From an uncultured Verrucomicrobia subdivision 3 bacterium (GTDB taxonomy: Bacteria; Verrucomicrobiota; Verrucomicrobiae; Limisphaerales; UBA11358), in NCBI GenBank assembly GCA_903921455.1, contig CAIXPZ010000272.1:1-55873 (forward strand): DNA of 55,873 bases, written 5' to 3'. Every line of letters starts with the position of its first letter. The first letter of the stretch is position 1. Shown piece by piece: positions 33,623 through 44,609 of the stretch. The notes under the pieces are model-generated. The model was not told where the DNA came from. It was given only the letters and a program-made list of their open reading frames with translations, and searched no databases. A program made the position numbers and the translations under genes.

Positions 33623-34162
33623 TTACGCCGCCAGGGGAAATGCCGCTTTGCGTAAGTTGCCGATAGATGGGCTTTTGTTGGTATTCCTGGGACTATAAAT
33701 ATCAGCCAGGCGCTTGATTTCGGCGACGGCAGAATGAAATCCCGCTTCCGCGGCGGATGAGTAATCTGTTCCGAATCCCAGATGAATCGCCGGTATCGTT
33801 AGCCACCAGGCTTCCGGCACGCGGCCGAAGACATCCCGCGACAGGGCCAGCATTGTGCGTGGGTCAGCGGCGTGCGCCATCAGCTGTGAGGTTTCGCCGG
33901 GTTCCAGTTTCCGGAAATGCACGCCATCAATCCGGTCCACGGCGGCATCCACGAAAATCACACGGCGGGCACGGGAAATCGGATCGGCGTGTTCGGGCGA
34001 AAGCAGCTGGCAGACGAGCGTCTGAACACCGGGCAAGTTCAAAGCTTCAATCGCTTCCGCCACGCGCGGGCCGACTCCGTCATCGCGGCGCAACGAATTC
34101 CCGTAGCCGATGACAAGTAGTTCAGCTCCAATAGCGGCTGGCGATTCAAGGTTCATAAACAT
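33623..34162 (-). CDS. Hydrogenase maturation endopeptidase (HoxW/HyaD type)
   Basis: 179 aa. Family motifs LLVIGYGNSLRRDDGVGPRV (GxGNxLxxDDGxG, with the metal-binding acidic residue) and RVIFVDAAVDRID. It binds Ni in the large-subunit precursor and cleaves after the His of the C-terminal CxxCxxH motif; the substrate here would be HoxH just upstream in the operon. ATG at 34162; a second ATG two codons later is equally possible. The C-terminal ~20 residues (SPRNTNKSPSIGNLRKAAFP) are an extension. Confidence 0.9.
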   Translation of the reverse strand: MFMNLESPAAIGAELLVIGYGNSLRRDDGVGPRVAEAIEALNLPGVQTLVCQLLSPEHADPISRARRVIFVDAAVDRIDGVHFRKLEPGETSQLMAHAADPRTMLALSRDVFGRVPEAWWLTIPAIHLGFGTDYSSAAEAGFHSAVAEIKRLADIYSPRNTNKSPSIGNLRKAAFPLAA

Positions 34163-34236
34163 TCGCCGACGGAGAAGTAACCAACCAGAAACTTCCCCGC
34201 CGGCATTGTTTTGTCCAACTCAACAAGGACAAATCT

Positions 34237-35661
34237 TTAGCTCCGCATGGCTTCGTTCAGCACTTTCCCATCCGGCGCGATCAACTGGACATGCAGCGGC
34301 ATTTGCCCGACCGCATGGGTGGAACAACTCAAACACGGGTCGTAACAGCGGATGCCGTGCTCAACACGGTTAAGCATGGCTTCGGGAATTTCGGCTCCGT
34401 GAACGTAATGCCGGGCGATTTGGGCGACGGTCTGGTTCATCGCCAGGTTATTCTGGCCGGTGGCCACGATGAGGTTGACATTTTTCAGCAGGCCATCACG
34501 GTCCACCGTGTAATCATGGAACAACGTGCCGCGTGGGGCTTCGCTCGCACCAACGCCGCGCAGGCTGTTGATGCCGGCATCGGCACGCAGATAATCGCTG
34601 GAGAGCTCCGGGTCATCCATATAGCGCTCGATGTATTCAAGCGACGCCAGAATCTCGATGAGCCGCGCATAGTGATACAGGAATGACGACGTGACCGCAC
34701 CGCGGCCCAATTTCTTGAAGAGCTTCAGCTCGGCGTCCGCCTTCGGCACCCCCATTTGCTCGGCAACGTTGAGCCGTGCGAGCGGACCAACGCGATAAAT
34801 ACCTTCGGGAAAGCCGAGCGGCAGGTAATAGGGTGATTTCAGATAAGACGAGTTCTGCACCGACTCGCCGATATAATCCTTGTAATTCGCGGGGTCAATC
34901 TGGTCGGCGATGATGCTGCCGCTGCTGTCGGAGAATCGCAATTTGCCGCCATGATGTTCCCAGGTGCCGTCGGGCGCGACCAGCCCCATAAACAGCGATG
35001 GGAAATTCCCAAAAATCTGGATCTCCCGCCCGTGCGTCTTCATCGTTTTTTTCCAGAGGTCGAACGCCACTTTCGTCGTGGCAAAGGCTTCGGGCAGCCA
35101 GGCCTTGATCCGGTCGCGGCCTTCGGCTGACAAACTGGAACGCACCCCGCCGGGCACGGCCCATGCCGGATGAACTTTTTTTGCGCCAAGAATCTCAATG
35201 ATCTCCTGCCCGAACTGCCGGAGCCGGATGCCAGCGCGGGCCAGTTCCTTGTTCGCGGCAATGATGCCGAAAACATTGCGTTGGGCGGGCGGCGTGTCCC
35301 AGCCGAGCAAAAAATCCGGCGCGCTCAGGTGGAAGAAGCTCAGAGCATGGCTTTGCACGAACTGGCCGAGGTTCATGAGCCGGCGCAACTTGTCGGCGGC
35401 GGGCGGGATGTTGACTGACATGATGGCGTCGCCGGCCTTGGCGGACGCGAGCGTATGGCTCACCGGACAAATGCCACAGATGCGCTGGGTGATGCCGGGC
35501 ATTTCCGAATAGGGCCGCCCCTCGCAGAATTTCTCGAAGCCGCGAAATTCAACGACGTGAAACTCCGCGTCGGCGACGTTGCCGGCGTCGTCCATGTAAA
35601 TACTGATTTTGGCGTGCCCCTCGATACGGGTCACGGGATCAATAACAATTCGCTTGGACAT
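34237..35661 (-). CDS. hoxH: NAD-reducing [NiFe] hydrogenase large subunit HoxH
   Basis: 474 aa. N-terminal Ni ligand motif [20 protein letters not shown] and C-terminal motif DPCLSCSTH, followed by a 21-residue tail ([10 protein letters not shown] onward) that the maturation protease should remove. The [12 protein letters not shown] start is characteristic. It forms, with HoxY, the hydrogen-cleaving module of the bidirectional enzyme. Ten bp separate it from hoxY; a 74-bp gap follows before the protease gene. Confidence 0.96.
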   Translation of the reverse strand: MSKRIVIDPVTRIEGHAKISIYMDDAGNVADAEFHVVEFRGFEKFCEGRPYSEMPGITQRICGICPVSHTLASAKAGDAIMSVNIPPAADKLRRLMNLGQFVQSHALSFFHLSAPDFLLGWDTPPAQRNVFGIIAANKELARAGIRLRQFGQEIIEILGAKKVHPAWAVPGGVRSSLSAEGRDRIKAWLPEAFATTKVAFDLWKKTMKTHGREIQIFGNFPSLFMGLVAPDGTWEHHGGKLRFSDSSGSIIADQIDPANYKDYIGESVQNSSYLKSPYYLPLGFPEGIYRVGPLARLNVAEQMGVPKADAELKLFKKLGRGAVTSSFLYHYARLIEILASLEYIERYMDDPELSSDYLRADAGINSLRGVGASEAPRGTLFHDYTVDRDGLLKNVNLIVATGQNNLAMNQTVAQIARHYVHGAEIPEAMLNRVEHGIRCYDPCLSCSTHAVGQMPLHVQLIAPDGKVLNEAMRS

Positions 35662-35670
35662 AAAAATATT

Positions 35671-36219
35671 TCAACCAAATTTCAACTGCGTGCCTTCGAG
35701 TTTCGGCGCCGCGCCGCTCAGCACCTGAACGAGCAGCGCCTTGATGCGATCTGCCGGCGGCGGGCAGCCCGGCAGAAATAATTCGACATGGACGACCTCG
35801 TGAACCGGCAATACGCGCTCCAGCAGCAGCGGCACGATGCCGTCCGCCTTGGGTTTGACCGGATTGAATTGCGCGTTGTCGATGTAGGCGCGCTGCAGCA
35901 CACTTTCACTGTTGCCCAGACCAAGTTGATTGCGCATGGCGGGCACGTTGGCGGTCACGGCGCAGTCGCCGAAGGAGACCAGCACTTTGGTCCGGGCGCG
36001 GATTTTGTGGATCAGTTCGAGATTATCATCGTTGCAAACCGCCCCCTCGATGAGGCAGACGTCCACCCCTTCGGGATACTCCTTCACATCCGCGATGGGA
36101 CTGAAGACGATTTCAATTTTATCCGCGATATCAATGAGGAACTCATCGAGGTCGAGGAATGACATGTGGCAGCCGGCGCAACCGCCGAGCCAGACCGTGG
36201 CGATTTTTAAGCGTTCCAT
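35671..36219 (-). CDS. hoxY: NAD-reducing hydrogenase small subunit HoxY
   Basis: 182 aa. Starts MERLKIATVWLGGCAGCHMS; the proximal [4Fe-4S] ligands are in GGCAGCHMSFLD, EGAVCNDDN, SFGDCAVTANVPAM and LPGCPPPADRI. The short single-cluster form is typical of the group 3c/3d Hox small subunits. The start at 36219 lies inside the end of hoxU (13-bp overlap); a longer frame to 36531 is just hoxU read in another frame. Confidence 0.95.
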   Translation of the reverse strand: MERLKIATVWLGGCAGCHMSFLDLDEFLIDIADKIEIVFSPIADVKEYPEGVDVCLIEGAVCNDDNLELIHKIRARTKVLVSFGDCAVTANVPAMRNQLGLGNSESVLQRAYIDNAQFNPVKPKADGIVPLLLERVLPVHEVVHVELFLPGCPPPADRIKALLVQVLSGAAPKLEGTQLKFG

Positions 36220-36923
36220 TGTTTTTTCTCCCGGGCGTTGACGATGAATTCGAGTTTGTCGCGGTCGCGTTCCGATTCGCCCACCGCCGAGCCTTTTTTG
36301 AACAATGCGCCGGTGGGACAGGACATGACGCATTTGCCGCATTCGGTGCAACTCTCGGAATCGCCCCACGCCTGGTTGAGATCGGTGATGATTTTGGACA
36401 GGCCGCCGCGGCCGGATACATTCTTCGTGCCCGCGCCTTCGATGTGCCAGCAGACGCGCACGCAGCGCGTGCAGAGAATGCAACGGTTGTGATCCATGCC
36501 GAACAGCCGGTGTGTGATGTCCACGTTCCATTTCGGAAACGTGTATTCATAGCGGACATGATCCATGCCCTGGCCGTAGGCGAGCGATTGCAATTCACAG
36601 TGGCCATTGGCCACGCACACCGCGCAGACGTGATTGCGCTCGGCGAATAACAGCTCCAGCGTCATGCGCCGGTATTTGCGGAGTCGCTCGGTGTCGGTGG
36701 ATACCTCCATGCCCTCGGCGACTTTCAGCGTGCAGGCCGGCAGCAGTTTCGGCGTGCCCGCCACCTCGACGAGACACAGGCGGCAGGCGCCGATGTCATA
36801 AACGCCCTCGAGATGGCAGAGCGTGGGAATCTTGATGCCGGCCTCGGTCGCAGCCTGCAAAATCGTCTCGCCCTCCTCGGCAGTGATCTGCTTTCCGTCA
36901 ATAGTCAGTGTCTTGGCGGCCAT
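36207..36923 (-). CDS. hoxU: Diaphorase iron-sulfur subunit HoxU
   Basis: 238 aa. An N-terminal [2Fe-2S] ferredoxin domain (CHLEGVYDIGACRLCLVEVA), a NuoG-like His/Cys segment (NHVCAVCVANGHCELQSLAY) and two [4Fe-4S] motifs (CILCTRCVRVCWHIEG, CTECGKCVMSCPTGAL). It carries electrons between the HoxF flavin and HoxY. It overlaps hoxY by 13 bp and lies 4 bp after hoxF, in the usual E-F-U-Y-H order. Confidence 0.95.
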   Translation of the reverse strand: MAAKTLTIDGKQITAEEGETILQAATEAGIKIPTLCHLEGVYDIGACRLCLVEVAGTPKLLPACTLKVAEGMEVSTDTERLRKYRRMTLELLFAERNHVCAVCVANGHCELQSLAYGQGMDHVRYEYTFPKWNVDITHRLFGMDHNRCILCTRCVRVCWHIEGAGTKNVSGRGGLSKIITDLNQAWGDSESCTECGKCVMSCPTGALFKKGSAVGESERDRDKLEFIVNAREKKQWNA

Positions 36924-36927
36924 ATAA

Positions 36928-38562
36928 TTATTTGGTGGCGGTTTCAGGCTGGTTCACGCCCGGACCGAATGTGTCGGGCTGGAGCAACTCCTCGTATTCG
37001 TTGCGGAAAAACCGCAGCGTGCTCATTGTGGGATTCGGCGCGGTCTGGCCGAGGCCGCACAAACTGGTATTGCGCACCATGTCGCAGAGTTCTTCCAGCT
37101 TCGCCAGGTCGCGCGCCGTGGCTTTGCGTTTGAGGATCTTGTCGAGAATGTTGTGCATCTGCACCGTGCCCGCGCGGCAGGGAATGCATTTGCCGCAGGA
37201 TTCATCCATGCAGAATTCCATGAAGAACCGCGCCACGTCCACCATCCGGGTGGTTTCATCCATCACAATCATGCCGCCGGAACCCATGATGGAACCAAGC
37301 TTGCCGAGTGATTCATAATCCACCGGCGTGTCGAGATGCTGTGACGGAATGCAGCCGCCGGACGGTCCGCCGGTCTGCACCGCCTTGATCTTGCCGCCGT
37401 CGGGAGCGCCCCCGCCCATCTCCTCGACGATCGTGCGGAGCGGCGTGCCCATCGGCACTTCAATCAGGCCGGTGTTCTTGATCTTGCCGGCGAGCGCGAA
37501 CACTTTCGTGCCTTTGCTTTTTTCCGTGCCGATGCCGGCGAACCATTCCGCGCCGTTGCGGTATATCGCGGGAACATTGGCAAACGTCTCGACATTGTTC
37601 AGCAGCGTCGGACAGCCGAACAATCCGCTTTCCGCCGGGAACGGCGGGCGCGGTCGCGGCGTGCCGCGCTTGCCTTCGACGGACATCATCAACGCGGTTT
37701 CCTCGCCGCAGACAAACGCGCCGGCACCGATGCGGATTTCGATATTAAAATTGAACGGCGTTTCAAAGACGCCCGCGCCCAGCAAGCCCATCGTCTTCGC
37801 CTGTTTGATGGCAAGTTGCAGCCGCGAAATGGCGAGCGGATATTCGGCGCGCACATAGATATAGCCCTGATCGGCGCCGACCGCATAGGCCGCGATCGCC
37901 ATGCCTTCGAGCACGCTGTGCGGGTCGCTTTCCAGCACGCTGCGATCCATGAAGGCACCGGGGTCGCCTTCGTCGGCATTACAGATCACATATTTTTTCG
38001 CGCCGGACGACTTGGCTACCGTGCCCCATTTGAGGCCGGTCGGAAAACCCGCACCGCCGCGGCCGCGCAAGCCGCTCTTGGTCATGGCCTCCACCACGTC
38101 CTTCGGCGTCATTTCGTTCAGGACTTCGTGCAGCGCGAGATAACCATCCGCCGCGATATAGCTCTCGATGCGCTCGGGATTCACGCTGCCGCTGTTTGCC
38201 AGCACGATGGAAAACTGTTTTTTGAAAAAGGCGGCGTCCGGATCCGTTTTCTCAACGTCCGCCTTGCCCCCCTTGAGCGCCGTAATAATGGACGGGGCAT
38301 TTTCGGGTGTCACTTTGATATAAAGTTCGTTCTGCGGATCCACGGCCACCAGCGGACCTTCGCAACACAATTTCATGCAGCCGACGCCCCGCACTTCGAC
38401 TTCATTCTGCAGCCCCGCCTCGGCAACGGCTTTGTCCAGCTGCTCTTTCACGCCGGTCGAGTTGGAAGAAATGCAGCCGGCCGCCAGGCAGCAGCGCAGC
38501 ACGATTTTCTTCTGCGCGGACAATTCCTTTTCTTTTACCTGAATAAGGTCGTTGAGAATCAT
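36928..38562 (-). CDS. hoxF: Diaphorase NAD(H)-binding subunit HoxF
   Basis: 544 aa. An N-terminal thioredoxin-like [2Fe-2S] domain (LRCCLAAGC, GVGCMKLCCEGPLVAV), then FMN and NAD(H) sites (GLRGRGGAGFPTGLKWG, NADEGDPGAFMDR, VCGEETALMMSVEG), an SLBB-like segment, and a C-terminal [4Fe-4S] motif (ESCGKCIPCRAGTVQM). It transfers electrons to and from NAD(P). The ATG at 38562 overlaps the hoxE stop by 4 bp. The NuoEF-type organisation marks a group 3d bidirectional hydrogenase. Confidence 0.95.
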   Translation of the reverse strand: MILNDLIQVKEKELSAQKKIVLRCCLAAGCISSNSTGVKEQLDKAVAEAGLQNEVEVRGVGCMKLCCEGPLVAVDPQNELYIKVTPENAPSIITALKGGKADVEKTDPDAAFFKKQFSIVLANSGSVNPERIESYIAADGYLALHEVLNEMTPKDVVEAMTKSGLRGRGGAGFPTGLKWGTVAKSSGAKKYVICNADEGDPGAFMDRSVLESDPHSVLEGMAIAAYAVGADQGYIYVRAEYPLAISRLQLAIKQAKTMGLLGAGVFETPFNFNIEIRIGAGAFVCGEETALMMSVEGKRGTPRPRPPFPAESGLFGCPTLLNNVETFANVPAIYRNGAEWFAGIGTEKSKGTKVFALAGKIKNTGLIEVPMGTPLRTIVEEMGGGAPDGGKIKAVQTGGPSGGCIPSQHLDTPVDYESLGKLGSIMGSGGMIVMDETTRMVDVARFFMEFCMDESCGKCIPCRAGTVQMHNILDKILKRKATARDLAKLEELCDMVRNTSLCGLGQTAPNPTMSTLRFFRNEYEELLQPDTFGPGVNQPETATK

Positions 38563-39092
38563 GATTTCACCCACTTGTTGATATGTTCCATGGTGGATTC
38601 AGGCGTCTGGCGCGGCGTGACCGCACCGTCATAAACCACGGCCGGCGCGATGCCGCACGCGCCGATGCAGCGGGCGGTGAGCAGCGAAACCCGGTTGTCC
38701 GCGGTGGTTTCGCCGGGCTTGATCTGCAACTGGTTCTGCACGGCTTCCACCACCTTGTCCGCGCCTTTGACGTAGCACGCCGTGCCCATGCAAACCACGC
38801 AGGTGTGTTCGCCTTTGGGTTTGAGCGTGAAAAAATGGTAAAATGTCGCCACGCCATAAACGCGGCTCGGCGGTAACTTCAGCTTGTGGGAGATGAACAG
38901 CAGCAGGTCGTCCTCGAGATAGCCAAACAACTCCTGCGCTTTGTGCAGCACCTCGATCAGGGCGTCATGCCGGAACTGGTGCTTCTTCATGTGCACTTCA
39001 AGAATCTTGAAGCGCTTATCGCCGCTGCCATGCTTCAGGTCGGCAGCCGGTTTGACGGGCGGATTTTCGACGGTGGTAGAAATGGCACTCAT
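38559..39092 (-). CDS. hoxE: Bidirectional hydrogenase complex protein HoxE
   Basis: 177 aa, NuoE-like thioredoxin-fold [2Fe-2S] protein: KLPPSRVYGVATFYHFFTLK, CMGTACYVKGA, LTARCIGACGIAPAVVYDG. It is an accessory electron-transfer subunit. The start at 39092 (MSAISTTVEN) is preferred: a purine-rich GGGGAA lies just before it, and the extra 11 codons upstream are poorly composed. First gene of the hox operon; the promoter should lie in 39093-39200. Confidence 0.93.
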   Translation of the reverse strand: MSAISTTVENPPVKPAADLKHGSGDKRFKILEVHMKKHQFRHDALIEVLHKAQELFGYLEDDLLLFISHKLKLPPSRVYGVATFYHFFTLKPKGEHTCVVCMGTACYVKGADKVVEAVQNQLQIKPGETTADNRVSLLTARCIGACGIAPAVVYDGAVTPRQTPESTMEHINKWVKS

Positions 39093-39129
39093 AAATTCCC
39101 CAACATCCACAATTAGTCTGAGCATGCTG

Positions 39130-39155
39130 AGGTCTTTTTTAGATTAGGTCTTTTT
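39130..39155 (-). promoter_or_regulatory. Direct repeat upstream of the hox operon
   Basis: AAAAAGACCT occurs twice on the minus strand (39155-39146 and 39139-39130), 16 bp apart and 38-63 bp upstream of hoxE, next to a small AGCATGCT palindrome. It could bind a regulator, but the sequence is A/T-rich and short. Confidence 0.3.
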
Positions 39156-39185
39156 ATTTTTGATGCCCCACCTGAATTGTCAAAT

Positions 39186-39455
39186 TCAGACCGCCAATTG
39201 CTCTCCTTCCAATCGCTCTTTCGGTTCCAGCCAACCTATTCCCAACAAAAATTGTTGTCCCAACCGGACATCTTCCCAACCGCTTCTAGCGGGCCAGCCA
39301 AACCCCGCAGCGATCGTTCCACCCTTGTTTAACAATGGTTCTGCGCCTGCCAACTGGCCATAAACGGGTCCCACCACCAACTTTGCCGCACCAAAATACG
39401 CATGATTAATGTCAAGATTGGGAAAGCCCTTTTCCACCACATCCATCAGATTCAT
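39186..39455 (-). CDS. Small hypothetical ORF between hox and hppA
   Basis: 89 codons beginning MNLMDVVEKGFPNLDINHAY and ending KERLEGEQLAV. The amino-acid composition is protein-like (AAKLVVGPVYGQLAGAEPLL, then GWEDVRLGQQFLLGIGWLEP), with no stop-prone patches and no clear signal peptide or domain. It lies in a ~520-bp gap otherwise empty, in the same orientation as hox. It could be a real small gene, the remnant of a longer one, or a chance frame. Confidence 0.35.
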   Translation of the reverse strand: MNLMDVVEKGFPNLDINHAYFGAAKLVVGPVYGQLAGAEPLLNKGGTIAAGFGWPARSGWEDVRLGQQFLLGIGWLEPKERLEGEQLAV

Positions 39456-39618
39456 ACTGCGGAAAGCGTTTATGTTTTAGTTGCCGTTATGCCACAAACC
39501 GCCGGCTGCCAACTAAATCCGGTCTGACGGGATGGGGCGGCAGTGTTATCAACGGTTGGATCATGGACGCTGTTTCCGGCACGCGGGCCGCAGTTTAATA
39601 ATTGTCCTTTTATAAATT

Positions 39619-42213
<2,595 letters not shown>

Positions 42214-42234
42214 GCGAATCGCCCGATATCAATC

Positions 42235-42260
42235 ACCGCGCACGGGCCACCGTGCGCGGT
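42235..42260 (+). terminator. Intrinsic terminator after the pyrophosphatase gene
   Basis: 9-bp stem ACCGCGCAC / GTGCGCGGT with an 8-nt loop, followed by TTTGTTTGG, 21 bp past the hppA stop. Also placed between hppA and the converging kinase gene. Confidence 0.82.
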
Positions 42261-42353
42261 TTTGTTTGGTGGGTAAATCGCTTGCGACCTGAACGCCGCC
42301 GCTGCCGCGCAAAGTTCCTCCCCGCGCCGGCCGCCGGGGCTCCCGGCCGCCGC

Positions 42354-43187
42354 CTAGACGTAGAGCGCCGACTGCAATTCGCGCAGCAGCACGCCCGTGA
42401 ATGGATACCGCCGGTCCGGCTCGCGCTCGAGACATTTCCCGACCACCTTTTCCAGCGCCGGCGGCACCCCGGGATTCAGTTCGCGCAGCGGCACCGGCCC
42501 GGCCTCCGCCAATTGCGCCGCCAGGATCTCCCCCGGCGAATCCCCGGGGAACGGCTTCTTATTCGTCAGCAGCTCATACGCCGCCACGCCATAGGCGAAG
42601 ATGTCCGCGCGCCCGTCGATCCCCTGCCGCTGCAACTGTTCCGGCGCCATGTAGCCCGGCGTGCCCGGATTCTTGGAAAATTTCACCGGCCGCTCCGGCA
42701 GCGGCTGCGCCATGTCGAAATCGATCAGCCGCACCGCGCCGTTGCGCGACACCAGGACGTTCTCCGGCTTGAAATCCAGGTGCATGTAGCCGTTCTCGTG
42801 CACATCATTCAGGCCCGCCGCCATATCAATGAGGATCTGCGCCACATTTTCCGTCAACAGCGGGTCCTGCCGCGCAAACAGCGACTTCAAATTCTCCGCC
42901 TCCACGTAATCCATCAGCAGATAATCGCCCCCGTGCTCCACATAGCCCACAATGTTGTCGCTGCCGCTCAATTGGGCGAGGATCTGATTGCCGCGGGCGA
43001 AGCGGCGGCGGGCCGTGAAGTTGAAGCGCAGCTCCTTTTTCAACCGGCGGAGGGCATAGACCTTGCCGCGGGCATCCGCCGCCAGCCAGATATCCGCCAT
43101 GCCGCCGCTGTTGAGCAATTCGCGCAGATAAAACCGGCCGAACTTCTCCGGCCCGATCTCCGCCTCATTGGGTAAACCGCGCGCCAT
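42354..43187 (-). CDS. Serine/threonine protein kinase, small Hanks type
   Basis: 277 aa from ATG 43187 (MARGLPNEAEIGPEKFGR). Kinase landmarks: Gly-rich loop NSGGMADIWLA, catalytic loop YMHLDFKPENV, DFD in place of DFG, activation segment with GTPGYMAPEQL and DIFAYGVAAYELLT. The beta-3 Ala-x-Lys motif reads VYALRRL, so the usual ATP-anchoring Lys is Arg47; a nearby Lys (KKE) might substitute. No transmembrane or sensor domain follows, so it is a soluble stand-alone kinase. Its first ~29 codons and 47 bp of upstream DNA are duplicated at 45277-45410. Confidence 0.82.
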   Translation of the reverse strand: MARGLPNEAEIGPEKFGRFYLRELLNSGGMADIWLAADARGKVYALRRLKKELRFNFTARRRFARGNQILAQLSGSDNIVGYVEHGGDYLLMDYVEAENLKSLFARQDPLLTENVAQILIDMAAGLNDVHENGYMHLDFKPENVLVSRNGAVRLIDFDMAQPLPERPVKFSKNPGTPGYMAPEQLQRQGIDGRADIFAYGVAAYELLTNKKPFPGDSPGEILAAQLAEAGPVPLRELNPGVPPALEKVVGKCLEREPDRRYPFTGVLLRELQSALYV

Positions 43188-43234
43188 GAAAAATCTGTAA
43201 CACACGAACCGCCCCGCCGCGAACAAAAGTTTTG
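43101..43234. repeat. 134-bp direct repeat, copy 1 (kinase 5' end)
   Basis: Identical to 45277-45410 except for one base (CTGTAACAC versus CTGCAACAC); offset 2,176 bp. It covers the kinase start codon, ~29 codons and 47 bp upstream. Between the two copies lie the cassette array and the palindromic repeat element, so the duplication flanks that block. Confidence 0.95.
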
Positions 43235-43304
43235 GCCTCAGCGCCAAAAATCATGGGCTCCGGCCAATAGTTGGGCCACATCGCGTCCGGGCTCAAAAGC
43301 AATC

Positions 43305-43529
43305 TCACAACAAGGCTGACTTGTATTTATCAATCAACAAAAGAGTCACACCCAAAATGGTCTCAGCGACAATAAAAACAACTCCCGGCCAATGCAACAG
43401 TGGCACGCCAAAGAAAAAGCCAAACCACAGGCCGATGCAAATGACGGGTATCTTCCAGCCGTCAGTAAACCACAGCTTGATCGCTGCCACCCAGAAAATG
43501 CCAAGTGCTATGGTGCCAAAAGGTATCAT
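43305..43529 (-). CDS. Small membrane protein, cassette-borne
   Basis: 74 aa, almost entirely hydrophobic: helices near residues 3-20 (FGTIALGIFWVAAIKLW) and 26-65 (IPVICIGLWFGFFFGVPLLH, then VVFIVAETILGVTLLLI). No domain known. It lies last, in reading order, of the minus-strand array; an attC-like site (43550-43647) stands just upstream of its start. No attC-like site follows its stop; the kinase leader repeat is there instead. Confidence 0.55.
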   Translation of the reverse strand: MIPFGTIALGIFWVAAIKLWFTDGWKIPVICIGLWFGFFFGVPLLHWPGVVFIVAETILGVTLLLIDKYKSALL

Positions 43530-43549
43530 GCCAATTATTTATCAATGCG

Positions 43550-43647
43550 GCTTAACGAAAAAAACCTGAGCCGTGCCCGCCTCGCGGCGCGACTGGCAAC
43601 CGAAACAAAAACCGCAGTTCAGCTTTGGCTCTGGTGAATGGGTGGGC
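43550..43647 (-). other. attC-like recombination site
   Basis: Plus-strand ends GCTTAAC (43550-43556) and GGTGGGC (43641-43647, one mismatch to GTTRRRY), 98 bp. Read on the minus strand it has the shared left arm (CATTCACCAGAGCCAAAGC) and the terminal TTTTTTTCGTTAAGC. Same orientation as the ORFs on either side. Confidence 0.6.
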
Positions 43648-43657
43648 AACTCGTCTC

Positions 43658-43891
43658 TCATCTCAAAAGCTTTAAAGCCTCAATAATTAATCCAACTAAA
43701 ATAACAACAGCAACGAACAACCAAACAAAAACTGCGACTCTATAATTCCAAGGGTGTGTGCTTTTCTCAATGTTAGACCAATCTGCCGGATTCTTGATTC
43801 GCTGGCGTCGTGTGCCTGAAAGCAACATCAACACACAAAATAAAAGCGAAACCATCCCGGCCAAAATCAAAGTGATGTCTCTGCCTTGCAT
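43658..43891 (-). CDS. Small membrane protein, cassette-borne
   Basis: 77 aa from ATG 43891 (MQGRDITLILAGMVSLLFCV). Two hydrophobic segments (residues ~7-23 and 51-71, VAVFVWLFVAVVILVGLIIE) around a basic, polar loop. The longer upstream frame is attC-like DNA and is not used. Unknown function. Flanked by attC-like sites on both sides. Confidence 0.55.
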   Translation of the reverse strand: MQGRDITLILAGMVSLLFCVLMLLSGTRRQRIKNPADWSNIEKSTHPWNYRVAVFVWLFVAVVILVGLIIEALKLLR

Positions 43892-43903
43892 GACGCGAAT
43901 GAT

Positions 43904-44008
43904 GCCTACCGTAAAAAACCGGGCCCTGCCTTCCTCGCGGCGTGAACCGCGGTCTTGGCCGACAGCCACCGTCCGCCATCTGGCATTGGCTCCGGTGAAT
44001 GGTTAGTC
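43904..44008 (-). other. attC-like recombination site
   Basis: 105 bp. Minus-strand reading: GACTAACCATTCACCGGAGC at the left, then GCCCGGTTTTTTACGGTAGGC at the right end (GTAGGC, one mismatch). CCGGAGCC on the left pairs with GGGCCCGG on the right. The 3' end of the preceding ORF (stop 44003-44005) lies inside its left box. Confidence 0.62.
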
Positions 44009-44446
44009 GGCTGGGTCATCGGATGCCAAATTCTTGGTGTTTTTCTTATCGGGCGTGGGAAATGCCAAATGCACAAAAACAACACCCAGGATGATGCCGT
44101 AAATAATGGGTGCGTTGATACCAAAGTGCCAATAATAGTTCAACCATGTGGATGCTCCAAAATAATGACCAAGAATAAAAGCAAACACACTCACCAACGC
44201 CATCCTCCTCGGAAGAATGGATACGATAATGAAGACCGCCGAGATATAAACCAACTCGGTAAGTATAAAAGTCGATAGACCGTGGCTAAAGAAATACCGA
44301 AAGAAGCCATTGCCCTCACGCACGTTGTGAGGATGATGCCAGTAAGAACTTGGCTGGCCAAAGAGTGTAATGCCGAAGTCGAAAAGCATCGTGCAGACCA
44401 TGACCCAACGAAGACGTCTGACTACTGCATCGGTGGAAAATTTCAT
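44003..44446 (-). CDS. Multi-pass membrane protein of unknown function, cassette-borne
   Basis: 147 aa. About four hydrophobic segments (WVMVCTMLFDFGITLFG; STFILTELVYISAVFIIVSI; MALVSVFAFILGHYFGA; APIIYGIILGVVFVHLAF), with a short basic start and an acidic tail. No domain recognised. The stop codon TAA lies in the attC-like left box GACTAAC. Next in the array after the site at 44470-44609. Confidence 0.6.
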   Translation of the reverse strand: MKFSTDAVVRRLRWVMVCTMLFDFGITLFGQPSSYWHHPHNVREGNGFFRYFFSHGLSTFILTELVYISAVFIIVSILPRRMALVSVFAFILGHYFGASTWLNYYWHFGINAPIIYGIILGVVFVHLAFPTPDKKNTKNLASDDPAD

Positions 44447-44469
44447 AAATCAATAAACGAGTGCAAGCA

Positions 44470-44609
44470 GCTTAATGAAAAAAAGCAGAACCGCGAGAGC
44501 GATCACGGTTCGTGAAACGAACGGTTCATTTGGGGCACCCAACTCGTGGCCGCGTTGGGAACGCCAACTGCCAGCGCCATCAGGCTTTGGCTCCGGTGAA
44601 TGGTTAGGC
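44470..44609 (-). other. attC-like recombination site, long form
   Basis: 140 bp. Minus-strand left box GCCTAAC (44603-44609) with CATTCACCGGAGCCAAAGCC; right end TTTTTTTCATTAAGC (one mismatch in GTTRRRY). The stop codon of the upstream ORF (44604-44606) is inside GCCTAAC. Longer than the other sites because of an extra variable central loop. Confidence 0.6.
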
